Program-made: the position numbers and the translations under genes
NCBI GenBank assembly: GCA_031552535.1
Contig: JAVBMJ010000029.1
Span: forward strand, 1-36,320
Origin: JAVBMJ01 sp031552535
GTDB taxonomy: Bacteria; Bacteroidota; Bacteroidia; Bacteroidales; Rikenellaceae
Length of the DNA stretch: 36,320 nucleotides
Direction of reading: 5' to 3'
Notes under the pieces: generated by a model
What the model was told of the DNA's origin: nothing
The model's input: only the letters and a program-made list of their open reading frames with translations
The model's database searches: none
Shown: positions 17,406 through 27,500 of the stretch, in pieces
Numbering within the stretch: the first letter of the stretch is position 1
Layout: each line of letters starts with the position of its first letter

Positions 17406-18587
17406 CTACACAAACGCCATGTTCTTAGCAATAAGCCTCTTGATATTTTCCACCGACGCGCCTGTCGCAAGGCCGTCGGGCGGGGTCGAGAAGCAGTAGT
17501 CGAGCAGGCGGTCTATGGTCGAAGTGGCCACGTGCATGCGTGTGTCGCTCGAAGCGTAGTAGATATATACCGTGCCGTCGGGGTCGGCTATCCATCCGTT
17601 TGAGAAAAGCACGTTCGACACGTCGCCCACACGCTCTTCGCCCTCGGGGGCCATAAAATAACCCGCCGGTTCGGCCGTCAGTTCCCAGGGGCGATGCAGG
17701 TCGGTCACATATAAATATAACACATACCGCAGTCCTGCCGCACAGTTGCGCACGCCGTGGGCCAGGTGGAGCCACCCGCGCGGGGTCTTTATCGGATGGG
17801 GACCCTCGCCGTTCTTCGCCTCCTTTATGGTGTGGTAGTGGCGGTGGTTGACGATGCGTTCCGAGTCGATGCGCGCGTCGGCGATGTCGCCGACCAGCGC
17901 CCATCCTATGCCGCCGCCGTTGCCCGTGTCGATGAATCCGTCCTGGGGACGGGTGTAGAGGGCGTACTTGCCGTCGACGAACTCGGGGTGGAGCACCACG
18001 TTGCGCTGCTGGCTCGGGGCCTTCAGGTCGGGGAGGCGCTCCCAGGTCCGCAAATCGCGCGTACGGGCTATGCCTGCCGCGGCCACCGCCGACGAGAGGT
18101 CGCCCGCCGGGGCCGAAGGGTCTTTGCGCTCGACACAGAAAATTCCGTATATCCAGCCGTCTTCATGGGCTGTGAGGCGCATGTCGTAGACGTTTATGTC
18201 GGGGTCGGCCGTCTGCGGCATCGTGACGGGGTAGTCCCAAAAGCGGAAATTGTCGATCCCGTTGGGGCTTTCGGCCACGGCGAAAAACGACTTGCGGTCC
18301 GCCCCTTCGACACGCGCCATGACGACATATTTGCCGTTGAGTTTCATGGCCCCCGAGTTCATCACGGCGTTTACCCCGATGCGCTCCATCATGAAGGGGT
18401 TTGTCGCCGGATCGAGGTCGTATCGCCATGTCAGGGGGATATGCGAAGCCGTGAGTATAGGGTTGCTGTAGCGCGTCACTATCCCGTTGCCGCCTGCGCA
18501 GGGCTGGTTGGTACGCGAAAGCAGCAGCGAGTGGCTATTTTCGAGTTCTTCGAGTTTGAGTTTGGAATCCATAAGAGGAAGAGTCAT
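17406..18587 (-). CDS. GH130 4-O-beta-D-mannosyl-D-glucose phosphorylase
   Basis: A 393-aa protein of standard family length. It matches GH130 subfamily 1: IPLTWRYDLDPATNPFMMER, VNAVMNSGAMKLNGKYVVMARVEG, the general-acid Asp region DINVYDMRLTAHEDGW, QQRNVVLHPEFVDGKYALYTRP, and phosphate/sugar-binding segments including HPIKTPRGWLHLAHGVR and SNGWIADPDGTVYIYYASSD. The known reaction is phosphorolysis of mannosyl-beta-1,4-glucose to alpha-mannose-1-phosphate plus glucose, in the cytoplasm. The start codon overlaps the GH26 stop in ATGA, indicating translational coupling. There is no signal peptide, as expected. Confidence 0.94.
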   Translation of the reverse strand: MTLPLMDSKLKLEELENSHSLLLSRTNQPCAGGNGIVTRYSNPILTASHIPLTWRYDLDPATNPFMMERIGVNAVMNSGAMKLNGKYVVMARVEGADRKSFFAVAESPNGIDNFRFWDYPVTMPQTADPDINVYDMRLTAHEDGWIYGIFCVERKDPSAPAGDLSSAVAAAGIARTRDLRTWERLPDLKAPSQQRNVVLHPEFVDGKYALYTRPQDGFIDTGNGGGIGWALVGDIADARIDSERIVNHRHYHTIKEAKNGEGPHPIKTPRGWLHLAHGVRNCAAGLRYVLYLYVTDLHRPWELTAEPAGYFMAPEGEERVGDVSNVLFSNGWIADPDGTVYIYYASSDTRMHVATSTIDRLLDYCFSTPPDGLATGASVENIKRLIAKNMAFV

Positions 18588-19714
18588 TTGTACATTTCGG
18601 GAAGGCGTGAATTTGTCAGTATGCCGCTGCGGCGGCAGAACGCCGCGAAGTCGTCGCAGGCGGGATGCCCCGGATAGGGGGCGTAGAAGTGGCCGGGCCG
18701 CTCATAGGCGTTGCGCCACACAAGCACATAGGCCGGTGCGTGCGACTCTACCAAAGGGGCCAGCACGCCGGTGAACCAGTCGTCGATGGTGACTCCCTCC
18801 AGGCCGGTTTCCGTCAGGGCGAACGGCTTGCCCGTGCGCCCGGACACTCCGGCCACGACGCCCAGCGACGCGTCCAGCGCCCGGCGATACTCCGCGGTAC
18901 CTTCGGCGCCGCCGTGGTGGTAGAGGTCGAGTCCCAGAAGGTCGACCCATTCGTCGCCGGGATAACACTCCAGATATTCGGCCTGGCCGGACACGCGGTC
19001 GGGCGAGTAGCAGTATACGATGTTGTGAAGTCCCTTTGTGTCGCGCAGGTATTCCACCGTGAAACGCCACAGGGCTGTGTATTCGGCGGGCGAGCAAAAG
19101 TCGCGGCCCCACCAGAACCAGCTCCCCGTATGCTCGTGCCAGGGGCGGAATATCACCGGTACGGGGTCCCCCGCCTGGTCGCGGAACGACCCCAGCAGAG
19201 CGGCCACGCGGTCGAGCCACACGGTGAACATCGCGTGGTTGCTGCCGCCGGGGAGGATCGTCTCAACGACCCGTCCGCCGGTGGTATCCCACGTGTCGCC
19301 GCCGGTGACGGGATTTCGCGGGTGCCAGCTTATGGTGTTGACACCGCCGCGGGCGCGCGCCTCGGAGGCCAGGCTTCGTATCATGTCGAAGCGGATGGAG
19401 TCGAGGCTCGACTCGCCGCCGAGCTCTATGCCGCCGATTTCCCAGCCGTAGACGGCCGGGAAGTCGCCGCACACCGAGCGGACGTCGCTGCGCCCCGATT
19501 CGTACTTCCAGCCGATGCCGTAGGCCGTGTCGTCCTGGTGGCCGAACATCGTGCCTGTTTTCGTTATTGTTTTCAGGCGGACCCATAGCGCGCGAGTGGC
19601 GGCGGTGGCATCGGGGTCGACCATTGTGGAGTTCCCTGCAGGGCCGGCCGCGCAGGCCGCCGCCGGTACCGAGACTATCATCATGCAGCGTATCAGGTGT
19701 TTTTTCAATGACAT
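18584..19714 (-). CDS. GH26 beta-mannanase, exported
   Basis: A 376-aa protein. The N-terminus (MSLKKHLIRCMMIVSVPAAAC) is an export signal, probably a lipoprotein type with Cys at position 21. The GH26 catalytic domain fills the rest: GTMFGHQDDTAYGIGW, GGVNTISWHPRNP, acid/base Glu in VIFRPWHEHTGSWFWWG, and nucleophile Glu in PFALTETGLEG. It hydrolyses beta-1,4-mannan to mannobiose or short oligosaccharides, at the cell surface or in the periplasm. It lies 6 bp from the upstream esterase gene and overlaps the phosphorylase gene by 4 bp, so the three form a tight translational unit. Without a GH5 or GH3 partner here, an enzyme releasing mainly mannobiose is expected, but this is inference. Confidence 0.93.
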   Translation of the reverse strand: MSLKKHLIRCMMIVSVPAAACAAGPAGNSTMVDPDATAATRALWVRLKTITKTGTMFGHQDDTAYGIGWKYESGRSDVRSVCGDFPAVYGWEIGGIELGGESSLDSIRFDMIRSLASEARARGGVNTISWHPRNPVTGGDTWDTTGGRVVETILPGGSNHAMFTVWLDRVAALLGSFRDQAGDPVPVIFRPWHEHTGSWFWWGRDFCSPAEYTALWRFTVEYLRDTKGLHNIVYCYSPDRVSGQAEYLECYPGDEWVDLLGLDLYHHGGAEGTAEYRRALDASLGVVAGVSGRTGKPFALTETGLEGVTIDDWFTGVLAPLVESHAPAYVLVWRNAYERPGHFYAPYPGHPACDDFAAFCRRSGILTNSRLPEMYK

Positions 19715-19720
19715 ATGCGA

Positions 19721-21010
19721 TTATTTTGCGAGCAGGATACTTTTTATGAACGCCTGTTTGCGCTCCCACTGTTCGGGGTGGTTCCAGTGCCCGGTTTCGG
19801 GATATACGGCCAGCTGCTTGGGTGCCGTGACGGCGTTGTAGGCTGCGTACATCGAGGTCGGCGGACACACCGCGTCGTTGTAGCCCCACGAGAAGTAACC
19901 CGGCGCGGTTGCCGAACGTGCGAAATTGACCACGTCGTAATACGCGCTGACGGCGGCCTTCGCCGCCACCCCTTCGTCCGCGGGTTTATTGTTGCGGAAC
20001 ATGGCGGGCCATCCCCCGGCGCGGCCGTGGAGGTAACCCGTCAGGTCGCACAGCGCGGGGTAGAACGCCGCGTAGCACGTCACCCTCTCGTCAAGCCCGG
20101 CGGCCACCACAGATAGCGCGCCACCCTGGCTCCCTCCCGTGACTGCCAGCGAACGTCCGTCGAACTGCCCCAGCGAGAAGATGAAATCTATCGACCGCAC
20201 CACCCCCAGGTAGACCCGCTTGTAGTAGTAGCCCTCGCGGTCGTCGAGCGACTGCAGCCAGTAACGGTCCAGCGCCCCGGCGGCCATAGCGTCGTAAACC
20301 TCCTTGTCGAGCGTCACGGGGATGCCGTGTATGCCTATCGTGAGCGCGATGAACCCGTCGTCGGCGAGGTATGTGTCGCCCGCGTAGGGACGCACGCCCG
20401 CACCCGGCACACACAGTATCGCCGGATAACGGCCCGGCGCGCGCGGCACGGAGAGTATCCCGTAGATTCGCGATCCGGCGCGGTTGTTACAGAAACTTAC
20501 GTGGTAGACGTCCGAGCGCGAAGTGCACCGCTCGGGCATCAGCGTCATGCGTGCGTCTAACGGCAGGTTTTTGAGGCGCGCCTTCTCGCGGCTCCAGAAG
20601 TCGCGGAAATCGGCTGGCATCTGTGCCACAGGCTGTATTGCCAGCGGGTCTACGCCCACGTTGGCCATTCCCTGGTAGCTTTTCCCGTCGATCTTCACCG
20701 AGGCCTGGCACGTCACGAAGCACGGCTCATTCCATTTCCCGGCATCCACGTTGATCGCGCCGCCATCGCAGACCGCTTTGCGTGTCACACGTGGCGCCAT
20801 TTTTTCGGATCCGAAACTGTACTCCACCTCCGCGCCGCGCACAGCATGCCCGTCGCGCAGCACCTCTATACTGAAAGCCACCTGCGCTCCCGTGGCCACC
20901 TCCCATTGCCGGGGGGTGACGCGCACTTCTACCAGCTGACGTTGCGGTTGTCCCGCCACCACGGCCGCCGCCAGACAGAACGCCAACAGCAGGATTATCC
21001 TATTTTTCAT
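19721..21010 (-). CDS. CE7-like acetyl(xylan/mannan) esterase with N-terminal beta domain
   Basis: A 429-aa protein with signal peptide MKNRIILLLAFCLAAAVVAG. Residues about 25-130 look like an immunoglobulin-like beta domain (VEVRVTPRQWEVATGAQVAF). Residues about 135-429 form an AXE1/CE7-type alpha/beta hydrolase: ADFRDFWSREKARL, GRYPAILCVPGAGV, nucleophile Ser in VTGGSQGGALS, Asp in WGYNDAVCPPTSMYAAYN and His in PETGHW. CE7 enzymes remove acetyl groups from oligosaccharides. Here O-acetyl-mannan is the likely target given the flanking GH26. Its ATG lies inside the end of the SGNH esterase gene (11-bp overlap). Confidence 0.88.
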   Translation of the reverse strand: MKNRIILLLAFCLAAAVVAGQPQRQLVEVRVTPRQWEVATGAQVAFSIEVLRDGHAVRGAEVEYSFGSEKMAPRVTRKAVCDGGAINVDAGKWNEPCFVTCQASVKIDGKSYQGMANVGVDPLAIQPVAQMPADFRDFWSREKARLKNLPLDARMTLMPERCTSRSDVYHVSFCNNRAGSRIYGILSVPRAPGRYPAILCVPGAGVRPYAGDTYLADDGFIALTIGIHGIPVTLDKEVYDAMAAGALDRYWLQSLDDREGYYYKRVYLGVVRSIDFIFSLGQFDGRSLAVTGGSQGGALSVVAAGLDERVTCYAAFYPALCDLTGYLHGRAGGWPAMFRNNKPADEGVAAKAAVSAYYDVVNFARSATAPGYFSWGYNDAVCPPTSMYAAYNAVTAPKQLAVYPETGHWNHPEQWERKQAFIKSILLAK

Positions 21011-21764
21011 TGCGTTGAGGTATCAGGTGCGGTGTTATAAGCCGGGCCCAAAGGCGGTAGGCTTCAGCCGTAAGATGCAGACGGTCGGAGAGATATAACT
21101 CTTCGCGAAACTCCCCGCCAGGCCCCAGCATCGGAGTGGCGACGTCGACATATGTGGCGTTGGTGCGCGTGCGGCACGCTTCGGCGATCAACGCTCCCGC
21201 GCGCCGCTGGTTTTCGAGCCAGCGGGCGTTCGACGGCGAGGGCTTGGGCGATATTACTATCACCGGGACTCCCGGCAGATGCAACTCCATCAGGCGCAGG
21301 AAACAATCCACGTCGCGGGCCACCGTCTCGGGGGCCACGCCGTTGGCCATGTCGTTCTCCCCTGCATAGAGCACCACCTGTCCCGGACGGTAGGCTATCA
21401 CCAGGCGGTCGATGTGGTAGAGCACGTCGCTCATCCACGCCCCGCCGAAGCCGCGCCCCAGCACCCTGTATTCGGGAAAATAGGCCGCCACGTCGTGCCA
21501 CATGCGTATCGACGAGCTGCCCACGAAGAGCAGGGCCCCCGGAGCGGGAAAGCGTGCCGAGTCGGCTTTGTAGTACGCGTCGAGTTGCGAGCGCCACAGT
21601 CCGGCGCGGAAATATGCCGTGTCGGCGGGAGGCGTCTGCGAAACCTGTTTTACGGGCTGCTGCGCGACCTGCTGCGGCGCAGCCTGCTTCTTCGCGGGCT
21701 GCTGTGCCGGCAAAGGCAGGCACAGCAACGCCGCGAGGGCTGTGGTCAGTATGGTCCGTTTCAT
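21000..21764 (-). CDS. SGNH/GDSL-family esterase, exported
   Basis: A 254-aa protein with signal peptide MKRTILTTALAALLCLPLPAQ. A low-complexity linker of Q, A, K, V and P follows (about residues 21-48). The SGNH hydrolase domain has block I FVGSSSIRMW with the catalytic Ser, block II Gly in RGFGGAW, block III AGENDMANG with Asn, and block V DRLHLTAEAY with Asp and His. Such enzymes are typical carbohydrate acetylesterases in Bacteroidota loci. It would act on O-acetyl groups of mannan in the periplasm, complementing the CE7-like enzyme encoded next. It starts 8 bp after the glycan-binding protein stop. Confidence 0.88.
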   Translation of the reverse strand: MKRTILTTALAALLCLPLPAQQPAKKQAAPQQVAQQPVKQVSQTPPADTAYFRAGLWRSQLDAYYKADSARFPAPGALLFVGSSSIRMWHDVAAYFPEYRVLGRGFGGAWMSDVLYHIDRLVIAYRPGQVVLYAGENDMANGVAPETVARDVDCFLRLMELHLPGVPVIVISPKPSPSNARWLENQRRAGALIAEACRTRTNATYVDVATPMLGPGGEFREELYLSDRLHLTAEAYRLWARLITPHLIPQRNEK

Positions 21765-21772
21765 CTCTTATA

Positions 21773-22891
21773 TTACCATTCGATGGGTTGCAGGCGGAAG
21801 TTGTCGAGGCAGAAATCGTAGACCACCCCCGTGGGCTGCGAGCCGATATATACACGCAGGTTCTTCGTGCCTGTTTTGGCCTTCCAGAAGGTCATCGGGA
21901 TCGAGAATGTCTGCCATACTCCGCCGGTCGAGAGCATCAGCGCCTGGTCCGAAGTCGCCGACGAGGGCCCGAGCAGGTAGTTGGTCGTTCCCTGGTTGAG
22001 CGATATGGCTATGCGGTAGGCTATCGGCTTTAGGGTGCACAACTCGAACTTGAGGAGGTACTTTTCGGCATCGGCGTTGAAGTACGATTCTGGGATCGTC
22101 AGGTTCCAGTTGCCGACCATGTTGGTGGTGCCCGACGAGGCTGAGATGCGCGTGTACTGGTTGCCTTCCGTCGGGGCGGGGTTCAACGGCGCGGGGAACG
22201 TGGCGTTGGGCACGACAAATGCCGGGTAGCGCGTCGTGGCCGAGTTTTCGAGATTCTCGATGATGTATGTGTTGTCGCGGTAGCGCACCGGGCACGTGAC
22301 CTCGCCCGTGGCCGACGAAACGAACTTCACTACCATCTTGTTGGTGGCTCCCGCCGGTACGACGCACGACACCGTGGTCTGTGTGACGGCCGTCACGCTG
22401 GCCTCCAGTTCGCCGAATTTAACTTTCGACACCCCCGGCACGGCATATAGGTCCATGCTCTCGCCCAGCAGTTTGAGCTCCGTGCCCGGCGGGGCGTATT
22501 CGTTGAGTATGCCCGTCAGCGAGAACGGCGGGAACAGTATGGAGAGCGGGTATGTAGCCTGTCCGAAACTGTTTATTATCGTCATCTCGTAGCTTTCGGC
22601 ACGCGGCAGGCGCGGCACGCTGAAATAGAGTCCCGTTTCGAGCCTCGTGACCAGCGACAGTGGCACCTCGGTGCCGTTAATTGTCACGCTGCTCACCGAG
22701 CGCATGTTCGATCCCACGACCTCGATCATCTGGCCTATAGATACCTCGTCCGATATGGCGTATGTCACCGGGTCGACTACGCGGTCCACCTGCGGGGCTC
22801 CCTTGTCCCCGTAGCTGTAATCTTCGTCCTTGCAACCCCACAGCATGGAGGCGGAAAGGAGCAGTGTCAGGTATATTATTCGTATTTTCAT
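21773..22891 (-). CDS. IPT/TIG-domain surface glycan-binding lipoprotein (SusE/SGBP position)
   Basis: A 372-aa protein. The lipoprotein signal ends at MLWGC (Cys 20). It is followed by two or more IPT/TIG-type beta domains (VDRVVDPVT...IGQMIEVVGSNMRSVSSVTING, then GILNEYAPPGTELKLLGESM). A C-terminal domain of about 150 residues (from about 220) is rich in aromatic and beta-strand residues and likely binds the glycan. This is the architecture of the surface glycan-binding proteins encoded after susD in many hemicellulose loci. It is presumed to sit at the cell surface and hold mannan chains for the SusCD transporter. Confidence 0.85.
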   Translation of the reverse strand: MKIRIIYLTLLLSASMLWGCKDEDYSYGDKGAPQVDRVVDPVTYAISDEVSIGQMIEVVGSNMRSVSSVTINGTEVPLSLVTRLETGLYFSVPRLPRAESYEMTIINSFGQATYPLSILFPPFSLTGILNEYAPPGTELKLLGESMDLYAVPGVSKVKFGELEASVTAVTQTTVSCVVPAGATNKMVVKFVSSATGEVTCPVRYRDNTYIIENLENSATTRYPAFVVPNATFPAPLNPAPTEGNQYTRISASSGTTNMVGNWNLTIPESYFNADAEKYLLKFELCTLKPIAYRIAISLNQGTTNYLLGPSSATSDQALMLSTGGVWQTFSIPMTFWKAKTGTKNLRVYIGSQPTGVVYDFCLDNFRLQPIEW

Positions 22892-22934
22892 GATTTATCC
22901 TTTTATATCGGAAGACGCCGCGCGTCCCTCCATT

Positions 22935-24575
22935 CTACCATCCGTCGTTGTTGGGCCCGAAGAGCGTGTTGTTGTTTATCTCGTTCAGCGGCACGGCATA
23001 GAGTATGCTGCGCGGCTGGCGCACCTTCGAGATGGATTGTCCGGTCCCCTGTATATTTACCGACGAGGTCTGGTTCATCACGTCGAGGTAGAGTCCCCAG
23101 CGCAGCAGATCGAACTTGCGGTTGAACTCCTGCACCAGTTCCATGGCCCGTTCGCGCAACACCAGTCCGCGCACCTCCTCCTTGTCCGAGGTGCTGCCCG
23201 CGAGCAGGTCGGCTTTGGCGCGGTCGCGCAGCACGTCCAGGTCGGCGAGCGCACCCGCCGGGTTGTTCAACTCGTTCAGCGCCTCGGCACGCAACAGGTA
23301 CAGCTCGGCGAAACGAACCAGTATCACATCCTGCGCCTTCTCTTCGTAGCCCGGCGAGGCGACATTGGGGGTCGGGGCGTCGACCGTTCCGGCACCGGTG
23401 TACCATTTGGTTATGAAGTATGTGTAGTAGTAGTTGTCCACCCCGCGCGAAGCCGTGCCGTCGGGGGCCGTCGGGTACTTGGCCGCGTTGTTGGGCACGC
23501 GCACATAGGCGGCGGTGTTGTTCCACGCCTGTTTGATGTAATGGAATATGCCGTGCTCGCCGCGCTCGTCGTTGCCGGAGTAGAGGCCGAAGGCGTGTTC
23601 GGTAATGCCGGCCCATCCGCGTCCGTAGTAGCAGGGAGCGGTGTAGTAGTACCCCAGGTGTGAGGTGGTGTACTCCTTGAGCTTGTCGCCCGTCACTCCC
23701 CACACGAACTCCTTGTTGCGGGTGTTGTTCGCGCCCCAGATGTTGCGGAAGGCCGCCATCAGGTCGTAGTCGGTGCCGCGGCGGGGTATCATCTCGTCGC
23801 ATATCTCCTTCACCTTGCCGTAGTACTCCGCCGCATTGGCGCTTTCGAACCCGGCCACTGCGCGCGTCGTTATCGTCGTGTTGACGCCCTTTATGTCGAC
23901 CGGCACCTTGACCTTGCCGGCCAACGCCGCCGATCCCATTGTGACGTACACGCGTGCCAGCAGAATCTTGGCCGCCGTACGGTTGGCGTGTCCCCACTTG
24001 TTGTCCGGCGTCGCCCAGTCGAGCATTTCGCACGCCAGGTCGAGGTCGTCGGTGATCCGCTTGTAGACGTCCGCGACCGGCGAGCGGGCCATGTCGCCCA
24101 GTTCGTCGAAATGGAGCCTCAGCGGCAGGGGCCCGTACATCCTCACCAGGTGGAAATACGCGAAGGCACGCAGGAAATACGCCTCGCCGAGATACTGCCT
24201 GCGGGTGTCGTCGTCGATGGGCGACGCGGGCAGGCGGTCGAGCACGAAATTGGCCCGGTTGACCACCTGGTAAAATGCGAAGAACGGGTCGGATGTGGTG
24301 TTGTACGACCAGTGGGTCGTTATGTTGCCTTCTCCGGCTCCCGACACCACCCACAGGGGCGCCGCGGCGTGGTCGTGGTCCATGTCGATGCACTCCATGA
24401 ACGACTTCTTCATCAGGCCCGACGACCAGAAGGCGTTGTACATCGCCGTCACGGCCAGTGCGGCTCCTTCGGGGGTGTCGGTCATGAACTCGTTTATCGT
24501 GTAGGGGCGTTCCTCCATCTCGCACGACGAGCAAACGAGCAGCAGGCCGAGCAGGAACGCGGTATATTTTTTCAT
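22935..24575 (-). CDS. susD: SusD/RagB-family outer-membrane glycan-binding lipoprotein
   Basis: A 546-aa protein. The lipoprotein signal is MKKYTAFLLGLLLVCSSC. SusD features follow: a mostly helical TPR-type core (FYQVVNRANFVLDRL, YLGEAYFLRAFAYFHLVRMYGPLPL) and a C-terminal RagB motif (VLVRFAELYLLRAEALNELN, LRERAMELVQEFNRKFDLLRWG). It forms the lid on the SusC channel and takes up oligosaccharides at the outer membrane. It lies 13 bp after susC. Specificity for manno-oligosaccharides is inferred from the locus. Confidence 0.95.
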   Translation of the reverse strand: MKKYTAFLLGLLLVCSSCEMEERPYTINEFMTDTPEGAALAVTAMYNAFWSSGLMKKSFMECIDMDHDHAAAPLWVVSGAGEGNITTHWSYNTTSDPFFAFYQVVNRANFVLDRLPASPIDDDTRRQYLGEAYFLRAFAYFHLVRMYGPLPLRLHFDELGDMARSPVADVYKRITDDLDLACEMLDWATPDNKWGHANRTAAKILLARVYVTMGSAALAGKVKVPVDIKGVNTTITTRAVAGFESANAAEYYGKVKEICDEMIPRRGTDYDLMAAFRNIWGANNTRNKEFVWGVTGDKLKEYTTSHLGYYYTAPCYYGRGWAGITEHAFGLYSGNDERGEHGIFHYIKQAWNNTAAYVRVPNNAAKYPTAPDGTASRGVDNYYYTYFITKWYTGAGTVDAPTPNVASPGYEEKAQDVILVRFAELYLLRAEALNELNNPAGALADLDVLRDRAKADLLAGSTSDKEEVRGLVLRERAMELVQEFNRKFDLLRWGLYLDVMNQTSSVNIQGTGQSISKVRQPRSILYAVPLNEINNNTLFGPNNDGW

Positions 24576-24588
24576 CTTGGATGCAGGA

Positions 24589-27500
24589 TTAAAGTGTCAG
24601 GTTGATGCCGAACATGAATTCGCGCGATTGCGGGTATCCGCCGGCGTCGACGCCGCGTATCGTGGGGTTCGAACCGAATGAGTTCACTTCGGGGTCGTAC
24701 CCGGTGTAGCTGCTGAAGGTCAGCAGGTTATTGGCCGAGAAGAATATGCGTGCCGAGGTGATTCCCTGCAACGGCTTATTGAATGTGTAACCCAGCGAGA
24801 TGTTGCGCAGTTTCAGGTACGACCCGTCCTCGATGTAGCGGCGCGAGAAATACACGTCGCGGCTCGTGGTGGTGTATACCTTGGGGTTGGTGCCGCCGTT
24901 GCCGGGGGCCCACGCTCCGTCGAGCACCTTTTTGGGTATGTTGCGCGTCTGCCCTATATCGTTGTTGCGCAGGCTGGGCATGTTGATTATGTCGTTGCCG
25001 TAAACCCCGTTGAAGAGCACCGAAAGGTCGAATCCCTTCCATGTGGCGTTGATGTTGAAGCCGTAGATGAACTTCGGGTTCACGTTGCCTATGTACTCCT
25101 GGTCGGCCTCGGTTATCAGCCCGTCGTTATCTTTGTCCTTTATCTTAACCTCGCCTATCCAGCTCTGTTTGATGATCAGTTCCGTTGCCGCGTCGTTGTC
25201 GGCGGTGGTGTAGCCCGGGTATGTCTTCTGGAACAACGGGCTTGCGATGACCTCCTCGCGCGAGGACCAGATGCCCTCCTCGATATAGCCGATCAGCTGC
25301 CCTATGGGACGCCCTTTGACGATAACATAGGGCCGCAGGTCGTTCCATAGGTTGTTGGGATAGATGGGCTGGTTGTCCTTGCCGGTGCTGGTCACGGTGT
25401 TGCGGTTGAATGAGAAGTTGCCTCCCACATCGAGGGTGAAGCTGCGCGAACGCACCACATTGATCATCGTCGTCAATTCGAAGCCCTTGTTGTCGACCTG
25501 CCCGAGGTTCGACAGCACGCTGGCCATGCCGGTGCTCGGCCCCAGGTCGCGGCGCTGGATGAGGTCCTTGGTGGTTTTCACATAGAAGTCCGCTTCCAGA
25601 CTGACGCGCCCGAAAAATTTCATGTCCATTCCCAGGTCGTGCTGGTAGGTGGTCTCCCATTTCAGGTCGGGGTTGCCCGGATAGGCCGTCTCGATGGCGT
25701 AACCCGACTCGACGTTCGACCCGAAGGGATAGTTGGCGCTTCCCATCAGCAGCAGCGAACCGTAAGGACCTATGCCGGCGTTACCCGACGTGCCGTAGCT
25801 GTAGCGCAGTTTGATGTTGTTGATGGCTTTGACGTCTCTCAGGAACGCTTCGTTCGAGGCGCTCCACGCCACTCCCACCGACGGGAAGTAAGCCACCTTG
25901 TTGTTGCGGGCGAACTTGCTCGACTCGTCGCGGCGCATCGTCGCCGTTAGGTAGTAGCGGCTGTCGTAGGTGTATGCCGCGCGCGCTATCACCGAGAAGA
26001 GTTTGGCATCCTGCTTGTTCGACTTGGGGGTCTGCGGGCTGGTGCCGTCGCCGAGCATCCATCCGTTTCCGCTGTCGTAGCCGAAGCCGTGTGTGGTCAC
26101 CTGCTTGGTGTAGTAGTTGTAACTCTCCCAGCTTGTCCCCAGTGTGGCGCTGACGTTATGTTTTTTATGGAACGTGCGGTTATACATCACCAGGTTGTCC
26201 CACATGTAGGTCTGGTTCTGGGTATCCCCCGCCAGCGATTTGCCGTTCACCGAGCGCCCTTCGTAGAGGTCGCGCGGGAAGTAGCGGTTCATGAAGTTTA
26301 TCGACGCCTTGTACGACAGCACCGTGCGGAATATCAGCCCCCTGGCAAGGGTGATGTTGGCGTAGTTCGACGAGTAGATATTGTAGTTGCGCTGCTTGTT
26401 GAGCGCTTCGGTGTAGCTGATGGGGTTCGACACCAACTGGTACTCGGCGTAACCCGGGTCCTCCTCCATCATGTATACCGGCGGATAGTATATCGCCGAA
26501 CGGATCACCCCCTCGTCGCCGTTGTTCTTGTTGTTGGTTGCGGCCTTAACCATGTCGGAGTTGGCCACCGAGAAGTTTGTCGACGTTCCCAGCTTGAGCC
26601 ATTTCCGTGGGTTCTGATTGAGCTTAAGGTTGATGCTCACCCTGTTATATGCAGAGTTGATCACCGTGCCCTCCTGGTCGAGGTACGAAAGCCCCACGGA
26701 GTAGTCGCCCCCCTTCGAGGCTCCCGAGTAGTTGAGAGAGTAATTTTGAGAGAATCCCTGCTGGAAAATCGCGTCCTGCCAGTAGTAGGGGTCATCGGAG
26801 TACTCCTCGGGGCCTTTCACGTAAACTCCCAGGGCGTTGGTCCCGCCCAGGTAGGGCAACCCCTGCGGATTGAACGTACCCGTATTTATAAGCTGTGTGT
26901 TGATGTACGACTGGTTGCGGTATTCGGCATACTCCGCCCCGGTGAGCATCCTCAGCTTTTTGGTTACATTGCTCAGCGAGAGGGTGGCGTTGAGCGTCAC
27001 CTTGCCTCCGGTCTGGCGGCCGCTTTTGGTGGTTATCATCACCACGCCGTTTGAGCCGCGCGAACCGTATATGGCCACAGACGAGGCGTCTTTGAGCACC
27101 TCCACCGACTCTATGTCGTTGGGGTCGAGGAACGACAGCGCGTTGCGGCTGGCTACCTCGTTGCCGTCGAAGGTCATCGACTCCGAGTCGTTCGACGCCG
27201 AGATGGGCACCCCGTCTATCACGTAAAGCGGCTCTGTGGATCCCATGAACGAGTTCGTGCCGCGTATCTGCATGCTGATGCCGCCGCCCGGCGCACCGTC
27301 GTTGCGTACGACGTTAACCCCCGCCAGACGCCCCTGCAATCCCTGCTCGATACTGGCCGGGCTGCTCTTCATGAATTCGGAGTTGGTCACCGACTGTGTG
27401 CTTCCCGTAAGGTCGCTTTTTTTAACGAGCGCGTACCCCACCACCACGACATCGTCGATTGTTTCGGCCCCGCCTTTCATCTCCACGTTTATCTGGCGCG

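Noticed and set aside
22903..24534. 543-codon ORF antisense to susD, and similar long antisense ORFs over the mannan genes (for example 14469-15740, 15961-16971, 17757-18677)
   Set aside because: They are Arg/Gly/Pro-rich mirror frames of GC-rich genes, without family motifs, and the opposite strand has clear protein signatures.
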